The notes beneath the pieces are model-generated. The model saw only the letters and a program-made list of their open reading frames with translations. It was not told the DNA's origin and made no database searches. A stretch of DNA of 64,000 bases from the NCBI RefSeq assembly GCF_012927045.1, contig NZ_JABBFW010000010.1:1-64000 (forward strand). The letters are read 5' to 3'. Both the position numbers and the translations under genes were made by a program. How positions within the stretch are numbered: the first letter of the stretch is position 1; each line of letters starts with the position of its first letter. Positions 1 to 8,860 of this stretch are shown here, piece by piece. The stretch is from Azohydromonas caseinilytica (lineage in GTDB: Bacteria > Pseudomonadota > Gammaproteobacteria > Burkholderiales > Burkholderiaceae_C).

Positions 1-15
1 TTCGCGCATGCTCAT
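1..15 (-). CDS. Start of a transposase gene, probably istA (5 codons only)
   Basis: An ATG on the minus strand at position 15 opens with Met-Ser-Met-Arg-Glu and runs off the left edge. A GGAG lies about 11 bases upstream. Many IS21 IstA proteins begin with a similar Met-x-Met-Arg, and the position inside an IS21-like end fits. Five codons cannot prove identity. Confidence 0.4.
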
Positions 16-127
16 CGTGATCGTCGCTCCATCCGTCGCCATGGCCGTGCCCCCAGCAGTGCCCAGGGCTGGGACAGTGCGACATCTCTACTTGGCTGGA
101 ATGCGACATTACTAATTGGCGCCTACA
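1..127 (-). mobile_element. IS21-family insertion sequence, one end (partial)
   Basis: Two imperfect copies of a 24-bp unit (TGCGACAT followed by CTA-TTGGC, starting at 78 and 102) lie between a minus-strand ATG at position 15 and the sequence ending ACA at 127. Read on the minus strand the end begins TGTAGGCGCC. Tandem terminal repeats of this kind next to the istA start are typical of IS21-family elements. Only this end is visible; the istA/istB body would lie to the left of the window. The outer boundary at 127 is inferred from the TG...CA rule and no target duplication can be checked. Confidence 0.6.
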
Positions 128-305
128 TCGCTAAAACGCACCAATCGGGATTATGTGAAATTACGGGGTGCCAACGATTTGTCTGGAACACAGGGACCCA
201 GCCGATCAATCGTGTCTTGAACGCGTACGGCCCTGCGCCGGGCACACCGCCGATCGGCACAGCAGCCGTGACAAGCCGTCTTGTCGATCGACGCTCAGTG
301 AGCGC

Positions 306-503
306 TCAATGCGTTTCGCTGCGGCGCCACAACGCGCAGGGCTGGCCGGCCGTGTAGCGCTCGCGCAGGGCAAAGATCTCGTGCCGGGCCTGGGCCAGCG
401 TGACCTCGCCGCGGGCGGCGCGGCGTTCCAAGTCGGCCATGGCCTTTTCGTATTCCGGGTGGGGGCCACCGAAGCAGCCGGTGGAGGTCAAGGTCGTATC
501 CAT
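306..503 (-). CDS. Small hypothetical protein, 65 aa
   Basis: Short soluble protein with an amphipathic, charged helix in the middle (Tyr-Glu-Lys-Ala-Met-Ala-Asp, Glu-Ile-Phe-Ala-Leu-Arg) and no signal peptide or membrane segment. Codons end almost always in G or C, as in real genes here, which argues for coding. I chose the ATG at 503; an upstream TTG at 515 would add four residues. No good SD precedes either start. It stands alone next to the IS21 end. I do not recognise the family. Confidence 0.45.
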   Translation of the reverse strand: MDTTLTSTGCFGGPHPEYEKAMADLERRAARGEVTLAQARHEIFALRERYTAGQPCALWRRSETH

Positions 504-871
504 CACGTGAGCCAAGAGTTATGGAAAGGCCTGGGCCATGCACCAGACAACAAACACCTTCGAAACCAATTTGCGAAGGCGCCACGGCACTGAATGGAAG
601 CAAGCAGCGTTCCAAGCAGCAAAGCCTTGATGCTAGGCGCCAAGGCCTTTGCTGTCGCGGCGGTTTTTCCTGACTTGACGGCAGATAAGTGCAGAAGATG
701 TCACGGCGGGCGTCGTGGTGTTGGGTATGCAAGAAGCGGACGACGGCCAAGCGGAACGCTCACCGGTTGACCCACAGGGGCCGCCTCTAGTCCAGCCCCG
801 CGACATCGGCGCTCACCCTTGGCAGCTTCACGGAGCTGTACATTCATCCATGAGTCGTACCCCATCCAGCC
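504..871. other. Intergenic stretch, no confident gene
   Basis: About 370 bases between the 65-aa gene (minus strand) and the 203-aa gene (plus strand). Open frames here lack SD sites and recognisable protein features. I see no RNA gene, terminator or clear promoter. Confidence 0.5.
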
Positions 872-1483
872 ATGCCGGTTCTCAAGAAGCTGCCTCCCCG
901 TCTCAAGCAATGCGTGTACGAGTTGTTCCAGTTGCGGGCGACGCTGTGTCGCCTGGAGGAGCAACTGTCCCAGGCCCGCGAGCTCGTCCGCGCCTGTGAC
1001 GCCGTCCCGAAAAACGAACGGGCTCCGGTGCAGCAGCACCTGGACGACGCGCTCAGCCATTGGCGCAGCCTGGTGAATGCGCGGGGCGAAGCGGCACAAG
1101 CCCTGGCGCAGGCGCACTTCGGCAAGCTGGGCTTGGCCCGCGGCGCGGTGGTGACGCTCACCTACCCGATCTACGGCTTGCGCCTGGACGCGGCTTTCGA
1201 CGAGGAGCGCCTGCCGCGGCGGCTGGCCCAGGCCACGCTGAAGGTCGAAGGTTTCACGGTCGAGCATGTGCGCAGCAAGACACAGGTGGTGCTGGGCCTC
1301 AGCGGCCGGCTGCTCCAGGACGGCAAGGCCACCCAGACCAGCGCCGCCTTCTGCCTGCATCCCGGCTGCGAGGTCGAGATCCTCAAGCCGGCTCCCCAGC
1401 GCGAGCCCGCGGAGGCTGTGGGCAAGGAAACGGCCGCAGCGAGTGACAAGCCGAAAGTCCCGATGCCCGCCTCCACGGGCTGA
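872..1483 (+). CDS. Hypothetical protein with N-terminal coiled coil, 203 aa
   Basis: The first ~80 residues are helical and heptad-like, with leucines alternating with charged residues (Leu-Glu-Glu-Gln-Leu-Ser-Gln-Ala). A mixed alpha/beta region follows (Leu-Thr-Tyr-Pro-Ile-Tyr-Gly-Leu), then an Ala/Lys/Pro-rich tail that looks disordered. There is no signal peptide, so it is probably cytoplasmic. The SD is weak, so the start could shift by a few codons. It faces the LysR gene at its 3' end. Function unknown. Confidence 0.55.
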   Translation: MPVLKKLPPRLKQCVYELFQLRATLCRLEEQLSQARELVRACDAVPKNERAPVQQHLDDALSHWRSLVNARGEAAQALAQAHFGKLGLARGAVVTLTYPIYGLRLDAAFDEERLPRRLAQATLKVEGFTVEHVRSKTQVVLGLSGRLLQDGKATQTSAAFCLHPGCEVEILKPAPQREPAEAVGKETAAASDKPKVPMPASTG

Positions 1484-1513
1484 GTTCGCAGCGTCGCGCT
1501 GCGCCGGCGTCGC

Positions 1514-2461
1514 CTATGTGCCCGCGCCGCGCCGGGATCTCACCGCCGCCGCTGCGGGCGTTGTTGCGGGTGTCAGCACCTGGACCTGCGGCCGTTTGAG
1601 CAGGCTCTTGAGCAGCGGCGGCTCGAAATGGCGCTGCACGGTGATGCCGTAGAAGGACTCCTGGAGCTGCGGCACCACGGCGTATTCCACCAGCACGCCC
1701 GCGCGCAGCTCGTCCTGCACCACCACGCTGGGCAGCAGCGCGACGCTGTCGGAGTCGCGCGCCAGCAGGCGCAGCAGCGCCATGTCGTCCACCTCCGCGC
1801 GCAGCCGGTAGCGGATGCCCTGCTGCTCGCACAGCAGGTCGAAGCCGGCGCGGATGTCGCTGTCGCGCCCGGGCAGCAGCAGCGGCACCTCGGCCAGGTC
1901 CTGCGGATAGCGGAACGCCGCGCGCCCGCGGCGCGGCCGTCCCACCAGGCTCACCGGCTGGCGCGCGATGCGCCGGCAACGCCAGGCGTCCTCCGCCGTG
2001 GCAGACACCAGGCGGTTGGACAGGATCAGGTCCAGCTTGTGCACGCGCAGCCGCTCCAGCAACTCGGCCAGGCTGCCCGACTGCAATACGAGTTCCACGT
2101 CCTCACGCTCCAGCAGGGGCCGCAGGAAGTTTTCCTGGAAGTTGCGTGACAGCGTGGACACCGCGCCCAGCCGCAGCACCTGCCGCTCCTGCCGGCGCCC
2201 GTCGCGCAGCAGCGCCATCAGCTCGCTGCCTGACGCAAAGATGGATTCAGCGTAGGACAGCGCCAGGCGCCCTGCTTCGGTCAGCGTCAGCGTGCGCCCG
2301 CTGCGCTCGAACAGCGGCTGTCCAAGCTGCTCCTCCAGCCGCTTGATCTGCGTGGACAGGGCCGACTGCGAGACATGCAGCGCGTTGGCCGTGCGCGTGA
2401 GGTTGCCTTCCTTGGCCACGGCCCAGAAGTAATGCAGGTGATGGAAGTTCAGGCGCTGCAT
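1514..2461 (-). CDS. LysR-family transcriptional regulator next to dabBA
   Basis: A 315-residue LysR protein. The N-terminal winged helix-turn-helix covers about residues 1-60 (NLTRTANALHVSQSALST, then IKRLEEQLG), and an effector-binding domain fills the rest. The start is the ATG at 2461; a frame open to 2536 adds 25 residues that do not align with LysR N-termini. The SD is poor. It is divergent from dabB across ~115 bases, the classic layout of a LysR regulator and its target. The N-terminus resembles the NhaR-like subgroup. The inducer is unknown; a carbon- or pH-related signal would fit the target but is inference. Confidence 0.88.
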   Translation of the reverse strand: MQRLNFHHLHYFWAVAKEGNLTRTANALHVSQSALSTQIKRLEEQLGQPLFERSGRTLTLTEAGRLALSYAESIFASGSELMALLRDGRRQERQVLRLGAVSTLSRNFQENFLRPLLEREDVELVLQSGSLAELLERLRVHKLDLILSNRLVSATAEDAWRCRRIARQPVSLVGRPRRGRAAFRYPQDLAEVPLLLPGRDSDIRAGFDLLCEQQGIRYRLRAEVDDMALLRLLARDSDSVALLPSVVVQDELRAGVLVEYAVVPQLQESFYGITVQRHFEPPLLKSLLKRPQVQVLTPATTPAAAAVRSRRGAGT

Positions 2462-2480
2462 GAAGGTTGAACGTTCTCTT

Positions 2481-2499
2481 TTGGTGAACGAAATACCAA
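2481..2499. promoter_or_regulatory. Candidate LysR operator between lysR and dabB
   Basis: TTGGT and ACCAA form a perfect 5-9-5 inverted repeat in the divergent lysR/dabB spacer, 78 bases before dabB and 20 before lysR. A second palindrome, GAACGTTC, lies just to its left (2469-2476). LysR proteins bind interrupted dyads of about this size; binding itself is not shown. Confidence 0.45.
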
Positions 2500-2577
2500 G
2501 AACAATGAATTTTACGAATTGACTCCCAGGCGGCACAGTGACGGCACATCAGCAATGCCGTTTTCAGGAGGAGTTCA

Positions 2578-4164
2578 ATGCCTTGGTGGTCACCATTCGA
2601 CATCGCCCCATGGCCCGCTTGGCAGGCCCTGCTGGTGTCCCTGCCCGTGCTGGCCTTGGCGCTGGGCGCACTGGTGGCCTCGGCCTGCCGCGTCCCCGCG
2701 CGGGCCTGGCATGTGGCCCGGCTCGGCAGCGGGACGGCATTGGGGGCCGCGCTGCTGTCGCTCCTCGCGCTGGCCGTTCTGGGCGGCGGCGCGGGCTACG
2801 GCGTGCGCGCCGATGCCGGCGGTGCCCTGGTGGCCCTGCTGGTGAGCTTCATCGGCTGGGTCATCGTGCGTTACGCGCAGCCCTACCTGGCGGGCGAGCG
2901 CCGCGAGCAGGAGGCCGTGCGCGGGCTGCTGGCCACGCTGGCGTGCGCGCTGGCAGTGGTGGTGGCGGACCATCTGCTGGTGCTGGCCCTGGCCTGGGCT
3001 GGCTGCGGCATGGCGCTGCAGCGGCTGCTCACTTTCTACGACGAGCGCCCGGCGGCACTGCGCGCCGCGCGCAAGCATTTCGTCTACGCCCGCGTGGCCG
3101 ATGCCTGCATGGCATTGGCACTCGCGCTGCTGGCGCTGTCCCTGGGCACCTGGCAGATCGGCGAGCTGCTGGCGCGGGCCACGCCGGGCGCGCTGCCGGC
3201 CGCGGCGCAGGCCGCCATGGTGCTGGTGGCACTGGCCGCGGTGCTGCGCTGCGCGCAGCTGCCCTTCCACGGCTGGCTGATCCAGGTGATGGAGGCGCCC
3301 ACGCCCGTGTCGGCGCTGCTGCATGCCGGCGTGGTCAACCTGGGCGGTTTCGTGCTTATCCGCCTGGCCCCGCTGCTGGCCGAGTCGCCCGCGGCGCTGG
3401 TGCTGCTGGCGGCGGCCGGCACGCTCACCTCCGTCGTGGCCGCGCTGGTGATGAGCACGCGCATCAGCATCAAGGTGACGCTGGCCTGGTCCACCTGCGC
3501 CCAGATGGGCTTCATGCTGCTGCAGTGTGGCCTGGGGCTGTGGCAGATGGCGCTGCTGCACCTGGTGGCGCATTCGCTCTACAAGGCGCATGCTTTCCTC
3601 AGCGCCGGCGGCGTGGTGCGCGACTCGCTGCTGCGGCGCCTGGGTGCACCCGCGTCCGCCGGCGCCGGGTCGATGGCACTGGGCGCGCTGCTGGGCCTTG
3701 CCATGACGGCCGCGGCGGCCCTGACGCTGGGCCTGCAAGCCCACGCCTCGCCGGCACTGTGGATGATGGGCACGATCGTGGCCCTGGCCCTGACGCCCTT
3801 GTTGCAGCCGCAACCGCTGTCGGGTTGGCGCTGGATGGCATCCGCCGCCGCGGCCTTCGGCCTCGCCCTGGCCTACTTCACGCTGCACCACCTGCTGGGC
3901 GCCTGGGTGTCCGTGCCGGCGCCGACGGCACTGCCGCTGTGGGCGGGCGCGGCGGCGGCTTTCGTTCTGCTCTTTGCCCTGCAGGGCGCGTTGGTGGTGG
4001 CGCCTCGAAGTGCCCTGGCCCGGCGCCTGTACCCCTGGTTCTACGGCGGGCTGTTCCTGGATGAAAGCCTGGGCCGGCTGCGGTCGCTGCACCCGGCCCA
4101 CTCGGGGCGATCCGGGCGCCGGCCGGCGCTGGCCCTGCAACCCGCTGCCCTCGGAGGCCGCTGA
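2578..4164 (+). CDS. dabB: DabB, proton-channel-like subunit of the DAB inorganic-carbon transporter
   Basis: A 528-residue polytopic membrane protein of the NADH-quinone oxidoreductase subunit L/MrpA antiporter family, with about 13 hydrophobic segments. It carries the family motif PTPVSALLHAGVVN near residues 241-254 and a conserved HLVAHSLYKAHAFL helix near 332-345. A strong AGGAGG SD precedes the ATG. It overlaps dabA by one base (TGATG), so the two are translationally coupled. In studied DAB systems the B subunit uses ion flow to energise vectorial CO2 hydration by DabA. No other complex I genes are nearby, which favours DabB over a respiratory subunit. Confidence 0.9.
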   Translation: MPWWSPFDIAPWPAWQALLVSLPVLALALGALVASACRVPARAWHVARLGSGTALGAALLSLLALAVLGGGAGYGVRADAGGALVALLVSFIGWVIVRYAQPYLAGERREQEAVRGLLATLACALAVVVADHLLVLALAWAGCGMALQRLLTFYDERPAALRAARKHFVYARVADACMALALALLALSLGTWQIGELLARATPGALPAAAQAAMVLVALAAVLRCAQLPFHGWLIQVMEAPTPVSALLHAGVVNLGGFVLIRLAPLLAESPAALVLLAAAGTLTSVVAALVMSTRISIKVTLAWSTCAQMGFMLLQCGLGLWQMALLHLVAHSLYKAHAFLSAGGVVRDSLLRRLGAPASAGAGSMALGALLGLAMTAAAALTLGLQAHASPALWMMGTIVALALTPLLQPQPLSGWRWMASAAAAFGLALAYFTLHHLLGAWVSVPAPTALPLWAGAAAAFVLLFALQGALVVAPRSALARRLYPWFYGGLFLDESLGRLRSLHPAHSGRSGRRPALALQPAALGGR

Positions 4165-6629
4165 TGGATGCCGCCGCTTCGCAGCACCTGCTGCAACAGG
4201 CCGACGCCCTCGCCCGCCATGTGGCGACCGCCTGCGGCCGTATCGCGCCGAGCTGGCCGCTGGACCAGTTCATCGCCGTCAATCCGTACCAGGGCTGGAC
4301 GCGGCATCCGGTGGCCCGGGCCGCGGCCGAGCTGGGCGCGCTGTGCGGCACCCGCCTGACCATGCCGCGGGACTGGTACCGCGCGCAGTGGGACGCGGGA
4401 CGCCTGCGCCGCGAGCACCTGCGGGCCGCGGTCGAGCGCGGTGATGGCGGCCTGGACGTCGAGGAACTGCTGCAGGCGCTGCATGCGCCCTGCCTGGACA
4501 TCCGGCACCTGCCGCTGCTCACCGACCTGTGCGACGCCCTGCATCCTCAAGCGCCGCTGCCCTGGTCGGAACTGGTGACGCACCAGGTCAGCCAGCATTG
4601 CGCCGCGTTCTTCGACCGGTCGCAGGCGCGGTGGCGCCTGGCGACGGACGAGGACCTGTACGGCAGTTGGCGCCGCCAGCTGGCCGAGGATCGGGGCATC
4701 CCCTGGCGCCGCGGCAGGCGCTGGGCCGTGGCGCGGCTGGCCGCCCTGTCGGCCGATGCGTTGACCCTCATTGGCGATGCGCTGGCGGCGCTGCGCGTGC
4801 CCGACGCCGGCCAGGCCGCCTACCTCAGCGCCCTGCTGCTGAGCCTCAACGGCTGGGCCGCCTGGTGCGCGTACCTGCGCTGGCAGGCCCGCCTGCGCGG
4901 CAGCGACGACACGCACCTGCAGCAGCTGCTGGCCGTGCGCCTGGCCTGGGAATGGCTGCTGCGCGAGGACCAGCTGCAGCCGCACGACAGCGCCGAATGG
5001 GCCGCGGCTTGGGCCCGCATTGACCACCATGTCGCGCGGCTGGCTGCCGAGCAGCGCATCGACTGGCGGCTGCAGGAAGCGATGGAGATCGCCTACCAGC
5101 AGCCCTTGTGTGAAGGCCTGCTGACTGCGCCGGAGCCAGTGGGCGGCCCGGTGGCGGTGCAAGCGGTGTTCTGCATCGACGTGCGCTCCGAGGTGTTCCG
5201 GCGCGCCTTCGAGTCGCTGAGCCCGGGGCTGCAGACGCGCGGATTTGCCGGTTTCTTCGGCCTGCCCATCGCGTATGCGCCGGTGGGCAGTGAAATGGTG
5301 CGACTGCAACTGCCCGGGCTGCTGGCGCCGGTGCACACCGTCAGCGAGGACGCCGAGGCGCCGTCCCTGGCTCGGGCCTGGCGGCAGCGGCGCCAGGCCG
5401 TGCTGCGCTGGCGCCAGCGCTGGGCCGAGCTGCGCGGCGCGCCCGGCTCGGGTTTCAGCTTCGTGGAGTCCTGCGGGCTGCTGTATGGCGCCAAGCTGCT
5501 GGCCAACAGTTTGCCGGCCACCACGCCGCCGCGACGCTGGCAGGACGCCGGCCTGCCGCGCGAGGCCCAGGGTCGCCGGCCGCGCCTGGCGCTGGTGGAC
5601 AGCGATCCCGCAGCTGCGGCCCGGCTCGGCGCCAAGGTACTCAAGGCCATGGGGCTGACGCGGGACTTCGCGCCGCTGGTGCTGCTGGTCGGCCATGGCA
5701 GCCAGAGCGCCAACAACGCGCATGCGGCCGGCCTGGACTGCGGCGCCTGCGGCGGGCAAAGCGGCGAGGTCAACGCCCGGGTGCTGGCGGACCTGCTCAA
5801 TGCCGGCGCCGTGCGCGAGGCGCTGCGCGAACAGCATGGCCTGCACATTCCGGACGGCACGCATTTCCTGCCGGCGCTGCACAACACCACCACCGACGAT
5901 GTGCAGCTGTTCGACACCGATGTGCTGCCATCGCGGCGGCAAGACGAGCTGCAGGCCCTGCGCTCCTGGCTGGCGCAGGCCGGCCACCGGGCGCGGGCCG
6001 AGCGCGCCGCCGCGCTGGGCTTGCAAGCGCTGGCGCGGGAGCCCGAGGCCTTGGCCCGGGCCGTGCGCCGCCGTGCCAACGACTGGGCGCAGCTGCGGCC
6101 GGAATGGGGGCTGGCCAACAACGCCGCGTTCATCATCGCGCCGCGTGTGCGCAGCCGGCATCTGCGGCTCGATGGGCGCTGCTTCCTGCACGACTACGAC
6201 GAGCGTGAGGACGAGGACGGCAGCACGCTGGAGCTGATCATGACCGCGCCCATGGTGGTCACGAACTGGATCAACCTGCAGTACCACGCCTCCACGGTGG
6301 ACAACCTGCGCTTCGGCAGTGGCAACAAGACGCTGCACAACGTGGTGGGTGGGCACATCGGCGTGTTCGAGGGCAACGGCGGCGACCTGCGCATCGGGCT
6401 GCCGCTGCAGAGCCTGCATGACGGCCAGGACTGGCGCCACCAGCCGCTGCGTTTGAGCGTGTTCATCGAGGCGCCGTGCGAGCGCATCGACGCCATCCTG
6501 GCCCGCCATGCCCAGGTGCGCGACCTGGTCCACCACGGCTGGCTCCACCTGCTGCGCATCGATGGCGAGGCGCGCCGGGTGGAGCAACTGCGGGACGAGC
6601 AATGGCGCACCGTCCACGCGGCGCACTGA
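4164..6629 (+). CDS. dabA: DabA, zinc-dependent carbonic-anhydrase-like subunit of the DAB system
   Basis: An 821-residue DUF2309 (UPF0753/YbcC) protein, normal length for DabA. The beta-carbonic-anhydrase-like zinc site is visible: Cys337 and Asp339 in FCIDVRSE, His511 in LVGHGSQS and Cys526 in LDCGACGG. The C-x-D spacing and the 15-residue His-to-Cys spacing match those recalled for characterised DabA. A GGAGG SD lies inside the end of dabB. DabA converts CO2 to bicarbonate at the inner membrane, trapping carbon inside the cell. No carboxysome or RuBisCO gene is in the window, so the product may serve anaplerotic carboxylation; that is inference. Confidence 0.93.
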   Translation: MDAAASQHLLQQADALARHVATACGRIAPSWPLDQFIAVNPYQGWTRHPVARAAAELGALCGTRLTMPRDWYRAQWDAGRLRREHLRAAVERGDGGLDVEELLQALHAPCLDIRHLPLLTDLCDALHPQAPLPWSELVTHQVSQHCAAFFDRSQARWRLATDEDLYGSWRRQLAEDRGIPWRRGRRWAVARLAALSADALTLIGDALAALRVPDAGQAAYLSALLLSLNGWAAWCAYLRWQARLRGSDDTHLQQLLAVRLAWEWLLREDQLQPHDSAEWAAAWARIDHHVARLAAEQRIDWRLQEAMEIAYQQPLCEGLLTAPEPVGGPVAVQAVFCIDVRSEVFRRAFESLSPGLQTRGFAGFFGLPIAYAPVGSEMVRLQLPGLLAPVHTVSEDAEAPSLARAWRQRRQAVLRWRQRWAELRGAPGSGFSFVESCGLLYGAKLLANSLPATTPPRRWQDAGLPREAQGRRPRLALVDSDPAAAARLGAKVLKAMGLTRDFAPLVLLVGHGSQSANNAHAAGLDCGACGGQSGEVNARVLADLLNAGAVREALREQHGLHIPDGTHFLPALHNTTTDDVQLFDTDVLPSRRQDELQALRSWLAQAGHRARAERAAALGLQALAREPEALARAVRRRANDWAQLRPEWGLANNAAFIIAPRVRSRHLRLDGRCFLHDYDEREDEDGSTLELIMTAPMVVTNWINLQYHASTVDNLRFGSGNKTLHNVVGGHIGVFEGNGGDLRIGLPLQSLHDGQDWRHQPLRLSVFIEAPCERIDAILARHAQVRDLVHHGWLHLLRIDGEARRVEQLRDEQWRTVHAAH

Positions 6630-6860
6630 CACCCGGCCCGTCCGCCCCATCGAGGCCGACAGGCCGGTGGTGCTCTGCAGCATCGGCAAGGCCTCCACCG
6701 TCCTGCTGCATGTGTTGACGAAGGCCATTCCCCGGCGCCGCCTCGATGCAGCGCAAGAAGCGGGAAGGCTATTTCCGGGACGGCCGCGCGGCGCGGAGCT
6801 GGCGCACGCCGCCGGGTATCCTGCGCGCCTTTGAAGATCCGGACCGCAGCAGGAGCGCCG

Positions 6861-7541
6861 ATGAGCAAAGTGGGAACGTTGGGAAGATCGAAGGCGGCCA
6901 AGTTCTGGGCCGCCGTCCAGGGCCGTGCCGCGGAGCTGCTGGCCATCGCGCAGAGCCTGGACAGTGAGCAGACCCGTGAGCGCGCCACGCAGCAGCTCTA
7001 TGACATCGCGCCGCAGCTTGGCAAGGCGGCGCAGCCCTTCAACCGCTTTCTGGGCGTGGAGTTCAACCCCGTGTCGCCGCCCGAGGGCAGCCGGCTGGAG
7101 ATCATCATCACCTGCGACGGCAACGGCGCCGGCATGCAGGCGGTGCAGGACCTGGTGGCGCTGGCGCCCGCGCTGCCCAAGGGGCTGAGCGTGCGGGCCT
7201 TCCGGCCGCCGCTGCCGCAGGAGGTGATCGAGGCCTCCGAGGTGGAAATTGGCGGCAAGAAGGTGCGGCTGGCCGACCTGCGTTACGTGGCCACGCCCAG
7301 CGCGACGCAAGCCGGCCGCTTCGATCTGCAGGCCTACGTACCTTGGCAGGCCGTCACGCCGCAGGACATCAACGCGCCGGGCTCGGTGGTTGCGATGCTG
7401 GCGCTGGGGCACGGCATCGGCGAGGAGCGGCTGCTGACGCGCGTGGGCGAGCTGCGCATCGAGCTGACCTTCCAGCCGGCCACGCAGGGCCTGCGCAGCT
7501 GGGAGCTGTGCCCGGTGCTGGACCAGCGCCAGCCGGCTTGA
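6861..7541 (+). CDS. Hypothetical protein, 226 aa
   Basis: Soluble protein with a helical N-terminal half and a beta-rich C-terminal half. Notable segments are Phe-Asn-Pro-Val-Ser-Pro-Pro-Glu-Gly followed by LEIIITCDGNGAGM, then LRYVATPSATQAG. The start at 6861 is set by AGGAG eight bases upstream; the frame is open ten codons further without SD support. It begins 230 bases after dabA on the same strand and may have its own promoter. No signal peptide or membrane segment. I do not recognise a characterised family. Confidence 0.65.
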   Translation: MSKVGTLGRSKAAKFWAAVQGRAAELLAIAQSLDSEQTRERATQQLYDIAPQLGKAAQPFNRFLGVEFNPVSPPEGSRLEIIITCDGNGAGMQAVQDLVALAPALPKGLSVRAFRPPLPQEVIEASEVEIGGKKVRLADLRYVATPSATQAGRFDLQAYVPWQAVTPQDINAPGSVVAMLALGHGIGEERLLTRVGELRIELTFQPATQGLRSWELCPVLDQRQPA

Positions 7542-7559
7542 GGCGGAGGCGCCGCGCGC

Positions 7560-7859
7560 TCAGCGGCGCAGCCGGTAATTGCGCGTGAGCGGACGGCCGT
7601 CGTGGCCGCGGCAGCGCTCGTTGCGCGGCTCCCAGCCGAGCTCGCCCAGGAGCTCGAACACCCGCACGGCCTCGACCAGGCGGGTGGTTTCCACCACGTG
7701 CATCAGCGCGCCCTGCGCGTCCTCGATGCCGATGCGCATAACTTGGGCCGTGGGGTCCGACGGCGGCTGCTGCCGCTGCAGGGCGCCCAGGCGGCGGCGC
7801 AATTCGGAGCAGGCGGGTGATACGGCGCCCTCGGGCGCCAGGTCAGTCAGGGTGTGCAT
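7560..7859 (-). CDS. Hypothetical protein, 99 aa
   Basis: Small soluble protein. The N-terminal half is helical (SELRRRLGALQRQQPP). The C-terminal half is mixed and ends in a basic Tyr-Arg-Leu-Arg-Arg. A conserved-looking core reads MRIGIEDAQGALMHVVE. The frame extends far upstream but only the ATG at 7859 gives a sensible N-terminus; its SD is weak. It ends 18 bases from the end of the convergent 226-aa gene. Function unknown. Confidence 0.5.
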   Translation of the reverse strand: MHTLTDLAPEGAVSPACSELRRRLGALQRQQPPSDPTAQVMRIGIEDAQGALMHVVETTRLVEAVRVFELLGELGWEPRNERCRGHDGRPLTRNYRLRR

Positions 7860-7948
7860 GGGCACGGTGCGGTGGTGAAGCTGCGCAGCTCCAATGCAAG
7901 CCCGATGCCCGGTTGGATCGGGTTTGTAAGGGCGTTCCCGCGAACCGG

Positions 7949-8176
7949 TCAGCGCCCGGTGTCGTCCCGCTCCAAGTCCAGCGGCAGCGCCGGCCAGGAC
8001 ATCAGCTCCAGCAGCAGGCGCGTCCACGCGTTGGTGAAATCCCAGGCCAGGGTCCAGGGCAGGCCCATCGGCATCCCGTACCAGAGCGGCAGTGTTTCCA
8101 CAGTCAGCGGCGCGGGCCAGGACGGACCCTCTTCCCCAACTTCCATGAGCAGCACCAGGGCCAGCTTCTTGCGCAT
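7949..8176 (-). CDS. Small Trp/Leu/Pro-rich hypothetical protein, 75 aa
   Basis: A short protein beginning MRKKLALVLLMEV, a basic start followed by a short hydrophobic run that could be a weak anchor. The rest is rich in Trp, Pro and Leu (PLWYGMPMGLPWTLAW). An AAGGAGA SD sits at good distance before the ATG, the best evidence that the gene is real. It follows the His-rich exported protein gene by 33 bases on the same strand, so the two are probably co-transcribed. Family not recognised. Confidence 0.55.
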   Translation of the reverse strand: MRKKLALVLLMEVGEEGPSWPAPLTVETLPLWYGMPMGLPWTLAWDFTNAWTRLLLELMSWPALPLDLERDDTGR

Positions 8177-8209
8177 GACGGGTCTCCTTGGGTGAGCGGC
8201 TGGCCCGGG

Positions 8210-8752
8210 CTAGTGGCCGCCGGCGGGCATGGGGTGATGGTGCGCGTGGTCGTGATCGTGGGCGTGGCCGGCTTGGGCGTCGGGGCCATGGTCGGACAGT
8301 TGCGCCTCGAACCATTGATGCAGCGCCGCCACCAGGGCCGGGTCCGCGCTCTGGTAGCGCAGCTCGGCGCCGCCGGGCACGTCCTGGTAGGCAATGAGCA
8401 GCTGGCCCGGCGCGGCTTGGCGCAGCGTGGCCAGGCCGGGCATGTCCTGGCCGTGGATGTGCGTCGGCCCGGAGAAATCGCCGCGCAGGAAGCGGCTGCG
8501 AAGGTCCTGCAGGTGCTCGCGCACGAGGCGGACCTGGGCTTGGTCGCCGGGATCGCGCGCCGCCACGCGCTGCACGCCGCCCTGGTCGAGCTTGGTGAAG
8601 ACGTGGACCGTGGCGCGCAGGTCGAAGGGCATGACCTCCACGCCGCGCCTGGCGACATCGGCGATGCGCGCGCTGTCGGCGTTCTGCGCCGTGACAGGCA
8701 GCGTGGTAGCAGCGATGAGCCCCAGCACCAGGGCCGTCCGGATTCGAAGCAT
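8210..8752 (-). CDS. Exported protein with His-rich C-terminus, 180 aa
   Basis: A Sec signal peptide covers residues 1-22 (LVLGLIAATTLPVTAQ). The mature part has a compact globular domain (MPFDLRATVHVFTKLDQGG, then DMPGLATLRQ and GAELRYQSADPALVAALH). It ends in a metal-binding-like tail of alternating His and Asp (HAHDHDHAHHH) near residues 163-173. A GAGGAGG SD fixes the start. It is likely periplasmic, and the tail could bind Zn, Ni or Cu. It shares strand with the 75-aa gene and lies downstream of a cupin gene. The globular family is uncharacterised as far as I know. Confidence 0.7.
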   Translation of the reverse strand: MLRIRTALVLGLIAATTLPVTAQNADSARIADVARRGVEVMPFDLRATVHVFTKLDQGGVQRVAARDPGDQAQVRLVREHLQDLRSRFLRGDFSGPTHIHGQDMPGLATLRQAAPGQLLIAYQDVPGGAELRYQSADPALVAALHQWFEAQLSDHGPDAQAGHAHDHDHAHHHPMPAGGH

Positions 8753-8860
8753 GGTTTCCTCCTCAAGCGGGTGGGCCGTCTCGCGCCGCGGGGCGTGCGC
8801 GGCAGGCCGGGCCGGGAGTGTGCAACAGCCCGTCGGTGATCCGGCCGCCCGCCGGTCGGC

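Noticed and set aside
4041-7412. A very long open frame opposite dabA and the 226-aa gene
   Set aside because: It mirrors real genes on the other strand, is rich in Arg, Gln and Ala, and has no recognisable domain. Such frames are common in GC-rich DNA.
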